64,000 bases of DNA, from assembly GCA_944323825.1 (NCBI GenBank), contig CALUTY010000004.1, positions 150,056-214,055 on the forward strand. The letters are read 5' to 3'. The position numbers and the translations under genes are program-made. Below, piece by piece: positions 8,245 through 17,279 of the stretch (its first letter is position 1; each line of letters begins with the position of its first letter). The stretch is from an uncultured Bacteroidales bacterium (lineage in GTDB: Bacteria > Bacteroidota > Bacteroidia > Bacteroidales > UBA932). Under the pieces are notes generated by a model that was given only the letters and a program-made list of their open reading frames with translations, did no database searches and had not been told where the DNA came from.

Positions 8245-9363
8245 ATGGACAGGATGGATGTGAAGATGGAAATGCTTTTTTCGCTTTTGCGTGCGGGCCT
8301 TTGGGAGCGTCCGGAAGCTGTCATGCAGTGCCGTCCGTTGTCGGAGACATCTTGGGAGGAGGTGCTTTCATTGGCGGAAAAGCAGACCGTGACAGGGGTA
8401 GCTTATCTTGGCATCCGCTTCATGCCTGAAGGTCTGGAGCCGCCGGTAAATGTCCTTGCCAAATGGGCTGCAAAGGCAGATGCCATAGAGAGGCGAAATG
8501 TCAAGATGAGCAAGGCTTTGGATGAACTGTGCTCCATGTTCAGGGAAAACGGCATTTCTCCTGTCCTGCAGAAGGGACATGACGCGGCCTCCCTTTATGA
8601 ACACCCTATGCTGAGGGAATGTGGAGACATTGACTTTTATTTCATGACTTCCGAAGAGAAGTCTGCCGCATCCGCCCTTGCGGCAAGACATGGCTGCCGC
8701 ATAAGGACTGCATCGGACGGAAGCGACTGCTACTCATGGAACGGAATCCCTGTGGAGCATCATAGCCGGCTTCTGGACCTATATAGCCCGTTCCGGAAGG
8801 GGCTTGCGGAAAAGCTTGAGGCTGAGTATGGATTCGAAGAGAGAGTCTTGGAGTCAGGAGATGGTCTTGGAACTCCGGTGAAAGTCCCGGCACCGATGCT
8901 CAAGCTGCTTATGCTTAACCTTCATATACTTAAGCATGTCGTGGGAAGGGGCATAGGGCTCAGGCAAATATGTGACATGGCCCGTGCATGTTTCCGTCTT
9001 CATGACAGGATAGATATGCAGGAAGCGGAATCCGTGGCGCGCAGGGCAGGAATAAGGAAATGGAACCGGCTTCTTCATTCATTCATGGTGACCTGTCTCG
9101 GATTGGACAGCAGCTGTCTTCCTTATAAGGATATGGATGCCTCAAAGACAGATGCACTGCTTCAAAGGATAATGGACGGAGGGAATTTCGGCAGGTCCTC
9201 CCATGGCGGTATGCTGTCTGGAGAGACTGCAGCGTGGAGCCGCAAGCTCAATACGGCAGCGGCCTTTCTTCTCAACAGCGGTTTTTCTATGTCGGTGGCT
9301 CCTGAAGAGACTTTGTCGGTGTTTTTTGAACTGCTTTCGGGACAGAAACGTTGTGCAGACTGA
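8245..9363 (+). CDS. Nucleotidyltransferase family protein (NTP_transf_5 type)
   Basis: About 372 residues. The segment ISPVLQKGHDAASLYEHPMLRECGDIDFYF (about residues 107-136) is the characteristic core of the uncharacterised nucleotidyltransferase family PF14907: a KG motif followed by GDID, the acidic metal-binding pair. The C-terminal half is helical. Homologues are regular neighbours of PqqD-like and HPr-kinase-like proteins, including in lasso peptide clusters, where they may modify the peptide; the substrate here is unknown. ATG at 8245 has a GGAG eight bases upstream; a GTG at 8209 in the same frame would add 12 residues and start four bases after the pqqD-like stop. It ends 8 bases before the next ATG. 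Confidence 0.85.
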   Translation: MDRMDVKMEMLFSLLRAGLWERPEAVMQCRPLSETSWEEVLSLAEKQTVTGVAYLGIRFMPEGLEPPVNVLAKWAAKADAIERRNVKMSKALDELCSMFRENGISPVLQKGHDAASLYEHPMLRECGDIDFYFMTSEEKSAASALAARHGCRIRTASDGSDCYSWNGIPVEHHSRLLDLYSPFRKGLAEKLEAEYGFEERVLESGDGLGTPVKVPAPMLKLLMLNLHILKHVVGRGIGLRQICDMARACFRLHDRIDMQEAESVARRAGIRKWNRLLHSFMVTCLGLDSSCLPYKDMDASKTDALLQRIMDGGNFGRSSHGGMLSGETAAWSRKLNTAAAFLLNSGFSMSVAPEETLSVFFELLSGQKRCAD

Positions 9364-9371
9364 CTTTGGCG

Positions 9372-10292
9372 ATGATAGAGAAAAAAGATACATACTTTTT
9401 CAGGGTGGCGGGATTCCTCTTCGGGATATCTCTGCCGGGAAACATCTTCCCGGAGAGGATTCTCCCGTCTTTTACTCCATTCCGGACTTCATGGGACGGC
9501 AAGGAAGACCCCCTGTTTTCCCTTGAAGTCATTTCAGGCATGTCGGCAGAAGAGAAATGCAGTGATGGATTTCGTGTGATTGAGTCCATGAACAATGATA
9601 TGGGACATGCCACGCTTTCAGCAGGTGATGATGCCTATCTCATCGGATTGCGGCCTCTGTCCGGCTCGTCTTCCTGCAGAATGGTTGCTGACAGCAGGTT
9701 CAGGGCAGGGCGGATTTTTGTAGACTGGGCGGACGCCAATGCCGGTATGGCTTTGTCTTCAATGCTGAGGATAGCCTTTTCTCAGGCTGTGCTTTTGCGC
9801 AGGGCCGTGGCTGTACACGCCTCTGCTGTCTGCTGCGATGGTATGGCTTATCTGTTTACAGGTAAGAGCGGAACCGGCAAGAGCACACATTCACAGCTGT
9901 GGCTCGGGCATGTACCCGGGACCCATCTTCTCAATGATGATAACCCCGTGTTGAAGGTCGGCGATGACGGCGTTGTGATGGCGTACGGCTCTCCGTGGAG
10001 CGGCAAGACTTCGTGTTATAGAAATGAAGGATATCCTGTCTCGGGTTTGGCCAGGCTTTTCCAGTCGCATGAGAACCGCTTTGTCCCGAAGACGGATGTC
10101 GAGGCTTTCGCCGTTCTCCTTCCCGGATGCTCAGTCATCCGCAAGGACAGTCTGCTGTATGGCTGCCTGTGTGATACTTTGGCTGAAATGTCGTCTAAGA
10201 TCAATGTGGGTATTCTTGAATGCCGTCCGGATTACGGGGCTGTAGATGCATGTCGGATTGGGTTGAAAAGGCATCCTTGGCCGGTTGTATAA
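9372..10292 (+). CDS. HPr kinase / PEP carboxykinase-like P-loop protein
   Basis: About 306 residues. The C-terminal half has the P-loop TGKSGTGKSTHSQLW (about residues 161-175), LLNDDNPVL (acidic residues for metal binding) and YGSPWSGKTSCYRN, the pattern of HPr serine kinase-like proteins found next to PqqD-like domains. Such homologues phosphorylate the C-terminal serine of some lasso peptide precursors; the true HPr regulatory kinase is longer and carries a different N-terminal domain. The ATG at 9372 was chosen over TTG at 9351. It closes a compact three-gene set and is followed after 60 bases by the Wza-like gene. Role in this locus unknown: peptide modification or some link to export are both possible. 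Confidence 0.85.
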   Translation: MIEKKDTYFFRVAGFLFGISLPGNIFPERILPSFTPFRTSWDGKEDPLFSLEVISGMSAEEKCSDGFRVIESMNNDMGHATLSAGDDAYLIGLRPLSGSSSCRMVADSRFRAGRIFVDWADANAGMALSSMLRIAFSQAVLLRRAVAVHASAVCCDGMAYLFTGKSGTGKSTHSQLWLGHVPGTHLLNDDNPVLKVGDDGVVMAYGSPWSGKTSCYRNEGYPVSGLARLFQSHENRFVPKTDVEAFAVLLPGCSVIRKDSLLYGCLCDTLAEMSSKINVGILECRPDYGAVDACRIGLKRHPWPVV

Positions 10293-10352
10293 AGCTGAGG
10301 TCAAACAGATGGCTTTTGGGTATGAAAGGAAAGAAATATAAATTATTTAAAT

Positions 10353-11156
10353 ATGAAAAAATCTTTGATATTCAGAATTTTAGCAGTATCTTTGTTGCTT
10401 GGTTCATGTGCTTCGCCGAAGAAGTTTGTGTACCTGCAGGACATGGTCCCCGGTGAGTCGTATCCTGTGGATATAAAGCACGAGGCGCTGATCATGTGTG
10501 ACGACAGGCTGAAGATAACTGTGAACAGCAAGAATCCGGAACTCGCCATCCCTTTCAACATTCATGAAGGGAGTTTCAGGGTAAGTGCGGACGGCAACAT
10601 CAGCACCTATTCAAACGGATCTTCGGTCAGGGAGGAAGGCTACAGGGTGGATGTTGACGGGTATATCGATTTCCCGATTCTCGGCAAGCTACATGTGGCC
10701 GGATTGACTGTAAATCAGGCGATAGACCTGATAGGAACAAAGATTGTGGAGGGGAACTACATGAAGGATCCTTTGGTCTCCATTGAGTTCCTGAATTTCA
10801 AGTATACTGTTATGGGGGCAGTGACAAGTACAGGAAATTACAGTGTGACAGGTGACCGTGTCACCATCTTTGAGGCTTTGGCAAGGGCAGGGGGGCTTAC
10901 CCAGAAGGCCAGGCTTGACCGGATTACCGTATTCCGCGAAGTGGGGGACAGCCGCGAAATGTATGTGGCAGACATCCGCAGCAAGGAGATATTCAATTCG
11001 CCCTGCTACTATCTGCAACAGAATGACATAGTGTATGCAGAGCCTAAGTATCTCAAGAAAGATGCTGAAGACAGGGGCTGGCAGATAGGCACGACTGTGC
11101 TTTCTATAGTCACTGCGGTATGTTCTGTATTGTGGGCAATCAATTCGTTCAATTGA
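10353..11156 (+). CDS. Wza-like polysaccharide export lipoprotein
   Basis: A 267-residue outer-membrane polysaccharide export protein. A lipoprotein signal ends LLLGSC (cysteine at about residue 20). The Poly_export domain follows (DDRLKITVNSKNPELA to VDVDGYIDFPILGKLHVAGLT), then an SLBB domain (YTVMGAVTSTGNYSVTG to NDIVYAEPK), and a C-terminal hydrophobic helix (IGTTVLSIVTAVCSVLWAI). Shorter than E. coli Wza, as usual for Bacteroidetes homologues. It is 42 bases upstream of the Wzc-like gene, its expected partner spanning the inner membrane. Confidence 0.95.
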   Translation: MKKSLIFRILAVSLLLGSCASPKKFVYLQDMVPGESYPVDIKHEALIMCDDRLKITVNSKNPELAIPFNIHEGSFRVSADGNISTYSNGSSVREEGYRVDVDGYIDFPILGKLHVAGLTVNQAIDLIGTKIVEGNYMKDPLVSIEFLNFKYTVMGAVTSTGNYSVTGDRVTIFEALARAGGLTQKARLDRITVFREVGDSREMYVADIRSKEIFNSPCYYLQQNDIVYAEPKYLKKDAEDRGWQIGTTVLSIVTAVCSVLWAINSFN

Positions 11157-11198
11157 TGCCGGCAGGTCGCAATCTGAGTATTTTTAACATTTTTTCAA

Positions 11199-13589
11199 AT
11201 GCAGACAACAAATCCGTCAGGAAAAAACGAGATCAATATAGTTGACCTTTGCATGTATCTCATCTCCAAGTGGAGATGGTTCCTTCTGTCCCTGGCTGTT
11301 TTCGGTGGGCTTGCCTGGATAATATATGCCAGCAGGCCATTCGTGTATTTCGCATCTGCGACCGTGATCATCAAGGATCCGTCCAACAAGACCTCAACGG
11401 CAGGCCTTGACAGGTATGACAATTTCATCAACAAGGTCAATGTCTCCAACGAGATCCTCCAGTTCCGCTCCAAGAAACTGCTGCGTGACGTCATAGGCAG
11501 GGTGCATGCCGATGTGAGCTATAAGGTGGAGGACAGGCTTCGGAAAAGGGAACTTTATACCCAGTCTCCTGTCACCGTCAATTTCCCTGATGCCCTTCCG
11601 ACACGCGGCATCTCATTGGCTGTCACTCTTGTGGATGAGGATTCAGTGAATGTGTCGATACCGGCGGGCAAGAAAGACAATATGTTTGGAGCGTCGCTCA
11701 ATGACACCCTGAGCATCGGCGACGGGCTTCATGCCATAGTGACCCGCACCAATTACTACAACAGTTCATGGAAAGGGAAGACCATATTTGTGACGAAGAC
11801 TCCGTTGGAGTCAATGGTGGCCTATTACAAGGCGAACATAGGCATCCGACAGGAAGGGGAGGAGTCTTCCATTCTCAATCTTTCCATCAAGGATGCCTCC
11901 CCGATAAGAGCTCGTGATGTGCTGAACATGCTCATCACTGTCTATAATGAGGATGCCATAAATGACAAGAACCAGGTGGCTGTCAATACTGCCAATTTCA
12001 TTAACGAAAGGCTCATAATCATAGAACGGGAGCTAGGTTCTGTCGAGACCGATCTGGAGGCTTATAAGAAGGTCAACCAGGTGATTGATATCGGCTCCAC
12101 CGCCGGCATGTATATGCAGGAATCCCAGAAATACACATCCGATGTACTTGAACTTGAGACCCAGCTTGAACTTGCGGACTATATAAAGAGCTATCTTACT
12201 GATCCGGCGAAGGAAGTGGATCTGATTCCTGCCAATACAGGCATCAGCGACATGAACATTGAGTCGCAGATCAACCAGTACAATACAATCAAGCTGCGCA
12301 GGGACAAGCTGATAGATGACAGCAGCGAGATGAACCCGGTGGTGCAGGAGCTCAACAATTCCTTGCGTGCCATGAAGCAAACCATCATCCGTGCTGTGGA
12401 TAACATGATTGTAAGTCTTAATGTGCGCCTGACAGATGTCCGCAGTCGGGAACAGAGAGCACAGGACCGCATGACTTCCATTCCGACCCAGCAGAGGGAG
12501 ATGTTGTCAATAGAGCGTCAGCAGAAGATCAAGGAAAGTCTTTACATGTTCCTGTTGAACAGGCGCGAGGAAAATGCCCTGTCTCAGGCTATGGCTGACA
12601 ATAATGCCAGGGTGATAGACGAAGCCGGAGGCAGCATGTCTCCGATATCCCCGAGCCGCAACAAGATTCTGCTTTTGGGGATTCTCATAGGCTTTGCAGT
12701 GCCCGGGGTCATATTTCTGATGATACTCTTCCTTGATACCAGGGTGCGCAGCAGAAAAGACATTGAAGATGTCGTGGACATTCCTTTCCTCGGGGAGATT
12801 CCGTTGGACAAGCGTTACAGAAAACAGGAAAGCCTGTCTGAACCTGTAGTGGGGGAGAAAAGCAGAGATGTTCTGTCGGAAGCTTTCAGGATTCTCAGGA
12901 CCAACATGTCTTTCATGATGAACAGGGGCAACAGTCCGAAGGTCCTTATATTGACATCAATCAACGAAGGGGCCGGAAAGACATTCATTTCGCTCAATCT
13001 TGCAGCAAGTTTTGTGTATAGCGGAAAGAAAACAGTCATTGTTGATCTGGACATCCGCAAGGGCACTTTGTCCAAGGGCTATGGGCGAAGGCGGCTCGGT
13101 ATTACCGACTATCTTGCCAATCCGGAACTCAAACTTGAAGACATTCTCCATGTCAATGACGGTAATATGCCTGACATGATAATGGCCGGCACTTCAGCTC
13201 CGAATCCAACAGAACTTCTGCTTTCCGGCAGGCTTGACGAATTGTTTTCCGAATTGAAGACAAGATATGACTATATCATAGCAGACGGCGTGCCTGTCGG
13301 ACTGGTGGCGGATGCCATGGTCACCAACAGGGTGGCCGATCTCACGATATTCGTAGTGCGTGCAGGGCGCCTCGACCGCCGTGCCCTTCCTGACATCGGA
13401 AAGATGTACAGTGAGAAGAAGCTTGTCAACATGGCGCTCGTACTTAATGGCGCCGACTTGAGCCGCAATGGCTATGGGTACGGTTACGGCTATGGTTATG
13501 GCTATGGTTATGGCTATGGCTACGGCGCGGAGAAGAAGAGCGCATGGAAGCGTATCAGACATTTCTTCAGAAAGAAAAGACACAATTAA
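11199..13589 (+). CDS. Wzc-like chain-length determinant and BY-kinase with Tyr-Gly tail
   Basis: A 796-residue inner-membrane polysaccharide co-polymerase fused to a bacterial tyrosine autokinase. Order: Wzz domain with first membrane helix (about residues 25-45), long periplasmic helical region (about 260-450), SPISPSRNKI proline motif and second membrane helix (about 485-515), then the kinase with Walker A INEGAGKT (about 587-594), Walker A' VDLDIRKG (about 614-621) and Walker B-like DYIIADGVPVG. The Walker A has GAGK where most BY-kinases have GEGK. The tail is a strict G(YG)9 array (about residues 758-776) followed by a very basic end; the nine tyrosines are the likely autophosphorylation cluster. 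Confidence 0.95.
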   Translation: MQTTNPSGKNEINIVDLCMYLISKWRWFLLSLAVFGGLAWIIYASRPFVYFASATVIIKDPSNKTSTAGLDRYDNFINKVNVSNEILQFRSKKLLRDVIGRVHADVSYKVEDRLRKRELYTQSPVTVNFPDALPTRGISLAVTLVDEDSVNVSIPAGKKDNMFGASLNDTLSIGDGLHAIVTRTNYYNSSWKGKTIFVTKTPLESMVAYYKANIGIRQEGEESSILNLSIKDASPIRARDVLNMLITVYNEDAINDKNQVAVNTANFINERLIIIERELGSVETDLEAYKKVNQVIDIGSTAGMYMQESQKYTSDVLELETQLELADYIKSYLTDPAKEVDLIPANTGISDMNIESQINQYNTIKLRRDKLIDDSSEMNPVVQELNNSLRAMKQTIIRAVDNMIVSLNVRLTDVRSREQRAQDRMTSIPTQQREMLSIERQQKIKESLYMFLLNRREENALSQAMADNNARVIDEAGGSMSPISPSRNKILLLGILIGFAVPGVIFLMILFLDTRVRSRKDIEDVVDIPFLGEIPLDKRYRKQESLSEPVVGEKSRDVLSEAFRILRTNMSFMMNRGNSPKVLILTSINEGAGKTFISLNLAASFVYSGKKTVIVDLDIRKGTLSKGYGRRRLGITDYLANPELKLEDILHVNDGNMPDMIMAGTSAPNPTELLLSGRLDELFSELKTRYDYIIADGVPVGLVADAMVTNRVADLTIFVVRAGRLDRRALPDIGKMYSEKKLVNMALVLNGADLSRNGYGYGYGYGYGYGYGYGYGAEKKSAWKRIRHFFRKKRHN
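13470..13526 (+). repeat. Tandem Gly-Tyr codon array in the BY-kinase tail
   Basis: Fifty-seven bases encode ten glycines alternating with nine tyrosines. The DNA is a near-perfect 12-base repeat of GGCTATGGTTAT with third-base variation at the edges, so copy number could change in steps of two or four residues without a frameshift. Confidence 0.9.
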
Positions 13590-13608
13590 AATCAACAATA
13601 AAAACAAT

Positions 13609-13803
13609 ATGCGTATGAAAAAGAATCATTATGAAAAGCCTCAGACCTTCCGCACAGTGGTAGAGGTAGAAAATGGCTTTATGTCCGCATCCATCATGGA
13701 TCCGGAAAACGGACATGATCAGGGCTTGACCACTGAGGAACATGGATTTGCAGATCCCGACAGTCAGTGGGAAGGGGATTATTCTAATGATACATGGGAC
13801 TAA
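13609..13803 (+). CDS. Small acidic protein of unknown function (64 aa), candidate peptide precursor
   Basis: The 64-residue product has a basic N-terminus (MRMKKNHYEKPQ), a hydrophobic-leaning middle (FRTVVEVENGFMSASIM) and a strongly acidic, Gly/Asp/Trp-rich end (FADPDSQWEGDYSNDTWD). No signal peptide and no cysteines. Short Bacteroidales proteins opening MKK..YEKP are common near export and surface loci, but I know of no established function. It starts 19 bases after the BY-kinase stop and ends 13 bases before the lipoprotein start. The leader-like front and divergent tail, and a PqqD-like gene in the same locus, make it a possible ribosomal peptide precursor; this is inference only. Confidence 0.7.
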   Translation: MRMKKNHYEKPQTFRTVVEVENGFMSASIMDPENGHDQGLTTEEHGFADPDSQWEGDYSNDTWD

Positions 13804-13816
13804 ATCAGTATTGTTT

Positions 13817-15997
13817 ATGAAAAGAAAGTTGTTTTTGACCGGTATGGCTATTGCCATATGTATGGTCAGTTGTACAGAAGAGAATCTTGAAGTTATCGAA
13901 AATCCTGTTCAGACAGGAGATGAAATCATATTCGGTTCTTCATTGCAGAATGAAACTCCAGATACGAAGACAGAGTATGGTGAAAGAACATCTACTGGAA
14001 TACCGGTATATTGGGTGAATGGTGACAAGGTAGCTATTTTTTGTGCCCAAGCATCTCAGCCGGCTGACCGTCTTGTGAATTATGTGATAACTCGTCAAGA
14101 AGGTAATCCTGCGGCATCAGCTTCGGTAACGAAAGATGAATTGGAAAATGCCGGCTTGCAGTGGGGAAACAGTGATGTGCATCGTTTCTATGCATTCTAT
14201 CCTGCAGATGCAGTGAAAGGTTCATCCGAAGAAAATGAAACCGGAATGATTACAGCAAATATTCCTGTTACCCAGAGACCTGAATCGTGGCAAGAAGGTG
14301 AATTGAATGGGGTGAAAACTTACTTCGGTCTGCCTAATATGGATTATGCATATATGTATGCCCATACTAGTGTAAAGAAATCAGAATTACCGGAAGGATC
14401 TCCGATTAATTTGGAATTTAAGAATCTGGTGACAGTATTGGATATTACAGTCCAGGGACCAGAAGATGGTGGTAGTCCTATTACAGTATCCAATATAAAC
14501 ATAAATGCTGTTGACGGAGCGAATGTAATTTTGACCGGAGACTTTACTTGTAATATCAGAGGTGCCGGCGACAATACAGATGAGGTGACTGCTGAATGTA
14601 CAGCGGCCGGCAATCTTGATGAAGTGCGAAACCGTATTTCTATTCCTTGTTTCAATGCGGAAACGAATGAATTCATTACATTGAATTCTGGGGAGCAGTT
14701 AAATGTCAAAGCATATATTATTCCTGATGATGATGAGAGCCATATTATTAATCCTCGTCAACTCCAGATAGTAGTCTCTATAATGAACGGTGCCGCGAAA
14801 CGAAAACTATTGCAGACTGCAAATGTTGTTCCCCACAAAGTCAACCGTGTAATTCTTCCTCATCTTACCTCTGGCGGAACGAACTTCTGGATGTCAGACC
14901 TGAATCCTAATATATATGTGACTGAGCTTTCTTTGCCTGGCAGTAAGATGTCATTGCTGACAGCAGCAAATGGGGCTAATATAGTTTATCAGACACAGTC
15001 AATAGCACAGCAGCTTGAAGATGGAGTGCGTGCTTTTATCTTCCAGACAGAGCGTATGCGTAATAACGAAATCAGGCTGACGGTGAATGGGAATGAACTT
15101 GACCTTACTTTAGCTGATGCTTTAGGCCAGATTGCGGATTTTCTTGAAACTTGTGAAACAAATGAAAAACAAGAAACCGCATTTGTTCTTGTTACATATA
15201 ATGCTGGGGCTGGATCTGAGGCTCAATGGTTCAACGCATTGCAGCAAACAATTAATACTTGTGCCTCTAATAGCAGGTACAGGATATTCAATGGAACAAT
15301 GTCTCCTAGTACTACATTTGGGGATGTGGCAAACAAGATTATCGTAAAAGCCAATTATAACAGTAACGGTATGATTGCTAGTGCAGGTACAGCGCCGATG
15401 CTTCATACCCTTTGGGAAACAGCTTATGTCGATGGAGGTGTGCCTATGACATGGAATGATCCGAAAAGTGCTAGTGTCTTTACATGGCTTTATCAAGAGG
15501 TTACATCAGTTTTGGATACTGATAGAAATGAAAATGAAAAAGCAAGTGCAGAGTCTACAGAAGAACAGAAGCATCAGTATATTCAGACTATCTTCGAGGA
15601 AAGTGTCAATGCTTATCAGAACAATGCCACTCATGATATCTGGTTCATGAATGACTTGGGTGGATACTATTATTATCAGACCGAAATAACAGGACCTTTG
15701 GGTGGACATTGGGGCTGGACTGAACATGAGGATCCAGCAGGATTGGCAGAAGAGATGAATAACTTCGGTGTCCAGTTGCTTCAGGAACGTACTGAGAATG
15801 CTGGTCTTGGACTCGTATTTATGAATTTTGCTGATAAGCAGGAAGGTTCAGGGGTTAATTATCGGAGTGACTGGCTTATCCAGACTGTCATTGACAACAA
15901 TTTCAAGTTCCAGCTGCGTACCAGAGGTTCTGAAACCGGCCAGTCCTACAACGCCTTCTGTACTTCAGACGGCAATGCCATCAGCTGGGACGAGTAA
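13817..15997 (+). CDS. Lipoprotein: fimbrillin-like N-terminal region plus degenerate PI-PLC-like domain
   Basis: About 726 residues. The signal MKRKLFLTGMAIAICMVSC ends in a lipobox cysteine (residue 19). Residues about 30-350 resemble Bacteroidetes fimbrillin/Mfa-like surface proteins (DTKTEYGERTSTGIPVYWVNGDKVAIF, and RFYAFYPAD). From about residue 365 the pattern SLPGSKMSLL ... YQTQSIAQQLEDGVRAFIFQ follows the PI-PLC X-domain opening, which normally reads PGTHDS. The catalytic histidine is lysine here and I see no convincing second histidine, so it may be a non-enzymatic binding domain. The gene is clearly more AT-rich, with different codon choice from its neighbours, suggesting transfer. 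ATG at 13817 was chosen for the signal peptide; the frame is open from 13742. Confidence 0.75.
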   Translation: MKRKLFLTGMAIAICMVSCTEENLEVIENPVQTGDEIIFGSSLQNETPDTKTEYGERTSTGIPVYWVNGDKVAIFCAQASQPADRLVNYVITRQEGNPAASASVTKDELENAGLQWGNSDVHRFYAFYPADAVKGSSEENETGMITANIPVTQRPESWQEGELNGVKTYFGLPNMDYAYMYAHTSVKKSELPEGSPINLEFKNLVTVLDITVQGPEDGGSPITVSNININAVDGANVILTGDFTCNIRGAGDNTDEVTAECTAAGNLDEVRNRISIPCFNAETNEFITLNSGEQLNVKAYIIPDDDESHIINPRQLQIVVSIMNGAAKRKLLQTANVVPHKVNRVILPHLTSGGTNFWMSDLNPNIYVTELSLPGSKMSLLTAANGANIVYQTQSIAQQLEDGVRAFIFQTERMRNNEIRLTVNGNELDLTLADALGQIADFLETCETNEKQETAFVLVTYNAGAGSEAQWFNALQQTINTCASNSRYRIFNGTMSPSTTFGDVANKIIVKANYNSNGMIASAGTAPMLHTLWETAYVDGGVPMTWNDPKSASVFTWLYQEVTSVLDTDRNENEKASAESTEEQKHQYIQTIFEESVNAYQNNATHDIWFMNDLGGYYYYQTEITGPLGGHWGWTEHEDPAGLAEEMNNFGVQLLQERTENAGLGLVFMNFADKQEGSGVNYRSDWLIQTVIDNNFKFQLRTRGSETGQSYNAFCTSDGNAISWDE

Positions 15998-16008
15998 AGT
16001 ATAAGATA

Positions 16009-17247
16009 ATGATATATAACAAATACAGATTTCAAATGATTCCTAAGACAATTATTGCGGCAGGCATGCTGCTTGCCTCTGTTCCGGCTTTTGCGCAGAC
16101 TGCGGAGCCTGAAAACTCATCTGCAGACTTCACGGATGAGGTTACTTACAGTGAGAACAAGCACAAGGTGGTGACCAACACCTTCTGGGACAACTGGTTC
16201 ATCAGCGTAGGAGGCGGCGGGCAAATTTATTTTGGTGATCACGACATCAATCTTAATTTCGGGGAATGGATTTCTCCGGCTTTTGACATTGCCGTGGGCA
16301 AATGGTTTTCTCCGGAGGTAGGTGTGCGTCTCATGTATAGTGGAGGAGCCATCCGTGGAGCAACTCAGGACGGGACACATTCGCTCGGCTCTGACATTAA
16401 GGGCAAACCGCAACAGGGCTATTGGCTTGAGAATTCAAGATTCGGCTTCTTTGATGTCCATGCTGATGTGATGCTCAATCTCAACAATACCATAGCCGGT
16501 TATAAGGAGAACCGTATCTACACCATTTCTCCTTATGTCGGAATCGGTGTGATGAGGGCATACAAGGCTCCTACTTCCACTGAATTTGCTGTCAATGCCG
16601 GCCTTTTCAATTCGTTCAGGGTAGCGAAGGCTCTTGATGTGAACCTTGACATAAGAGGAACGATGGTGAGTGACCGTTTTGACGGAGAATTCGGCGGCCG
16701 TTCAGGCGAGGGACTTCTGACGGCGTCCGTAGGCGTCACCTACCGGTTCAAGGAGCGCGGTTGGGAGCGTCCTAAGACCGTGATCCGTCATGACAATCGT
16801 GCCGTCAATGACCTTAAAGACCAGATTGAGGCACTCAAGGCAGAGAATGAAGCGCTTAAGGCTGCTATTGCCGAAGGAAATGAGACAAAAGTTGAGACCA
16901 TTATCCAAAAGGTCAATGTTGCCTCTCCGGTCATGGTTACATTCAAGATCGGGAAGAGTACTCTTGCCAGGAGAGACCGGGCAGTTCTCGGCATGCTTGC
17001 TGAAGTCATTAAGAATTCAGATGAAAGCATAGTATATACCATTACAGGTTATGCTGATGCCGGTACAGGTTCTCCTGAAATCAACGAGCGCCTGAGCCGC
17101 GAACGCGCTGAGGCAGTCTATGATTGTCTCGTGAATGAGTATGGTGTAGATGCAGCGAAACTCAAAGTTGATTATAAAGGCGGTGTGGAGAACATGTTCT
17201 ATGATGATCCTGAGTTGAGCCGTGCCGCCATTACTATCGGCCGCTGA
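16009..17247 (+). CDS. OmpA-family outer-membrane protein
   Basis: A 412-residue protein: signal peptide ending SVPAFAQ (about residue 30), an N-terminal beta-barrel-like region with aromatic strand ends (FISVGGGGQIYFGDHD to VTYRFKERGW), a short coiled coil (LKDQIEALKAENEALKAAI, about 265-285), and a C-terminal OmpA domain. The latter has ITGYADAGTGSPEINERLSRERAEAV, matching the Nx2LSx2RA peptidoglycan-binding signature. It anchors the outer membrane to the wall, and its 11-base distance from the previous lipoprotein suggests a shared transcript. An internal ATG at 16036 is an alternative start. A strong terminator follows. Confidence 0.92.
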   Translation: MIYNKYRFQMIPKTIIAAGMLLASVPAFAQTAEPENSSADFTDEVTYSENKHKVVTNTFWDNWFISVGGGGQIYFGDHDINLNFGEWISPAFDIAVGKWFSPEVGVRLMYSGGAIRGATQDGTHSLGSDIKGKPQQGYWLENSRFGFFDVHADVMLNLNNTIAGYKENRIYTISPYVGIGVMRAYKAPTSTEFAVNAGLFNSFRVAKALDVNLDIRGTMVSDRFDGEFGGRSGEGLLTASVGVTYRFKERGWERPKTVIRHDNRAVNDLKDQIEALKAENEALKAAIAEGNETKVETIIQKVNVASPVMVTFKIGKSTLARRDRAVLGMLAEVIKNSDESIVYTITGYADAGTGSPEINERLSRERAEAVYDCLVNEYGVDAAKLKVDYKGGVENMFYDDPELSRAAITIGR

Positions 17248-17279
17248 CACTCAGCAATATAGCTTGAATTCAATATCCC

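Noticed and set aside
7927..10292. Complete lasso peptide cluster
   Set aside because: No asparagine-synthetase-like cyclase or transglutaminase-like protease gene in the window.
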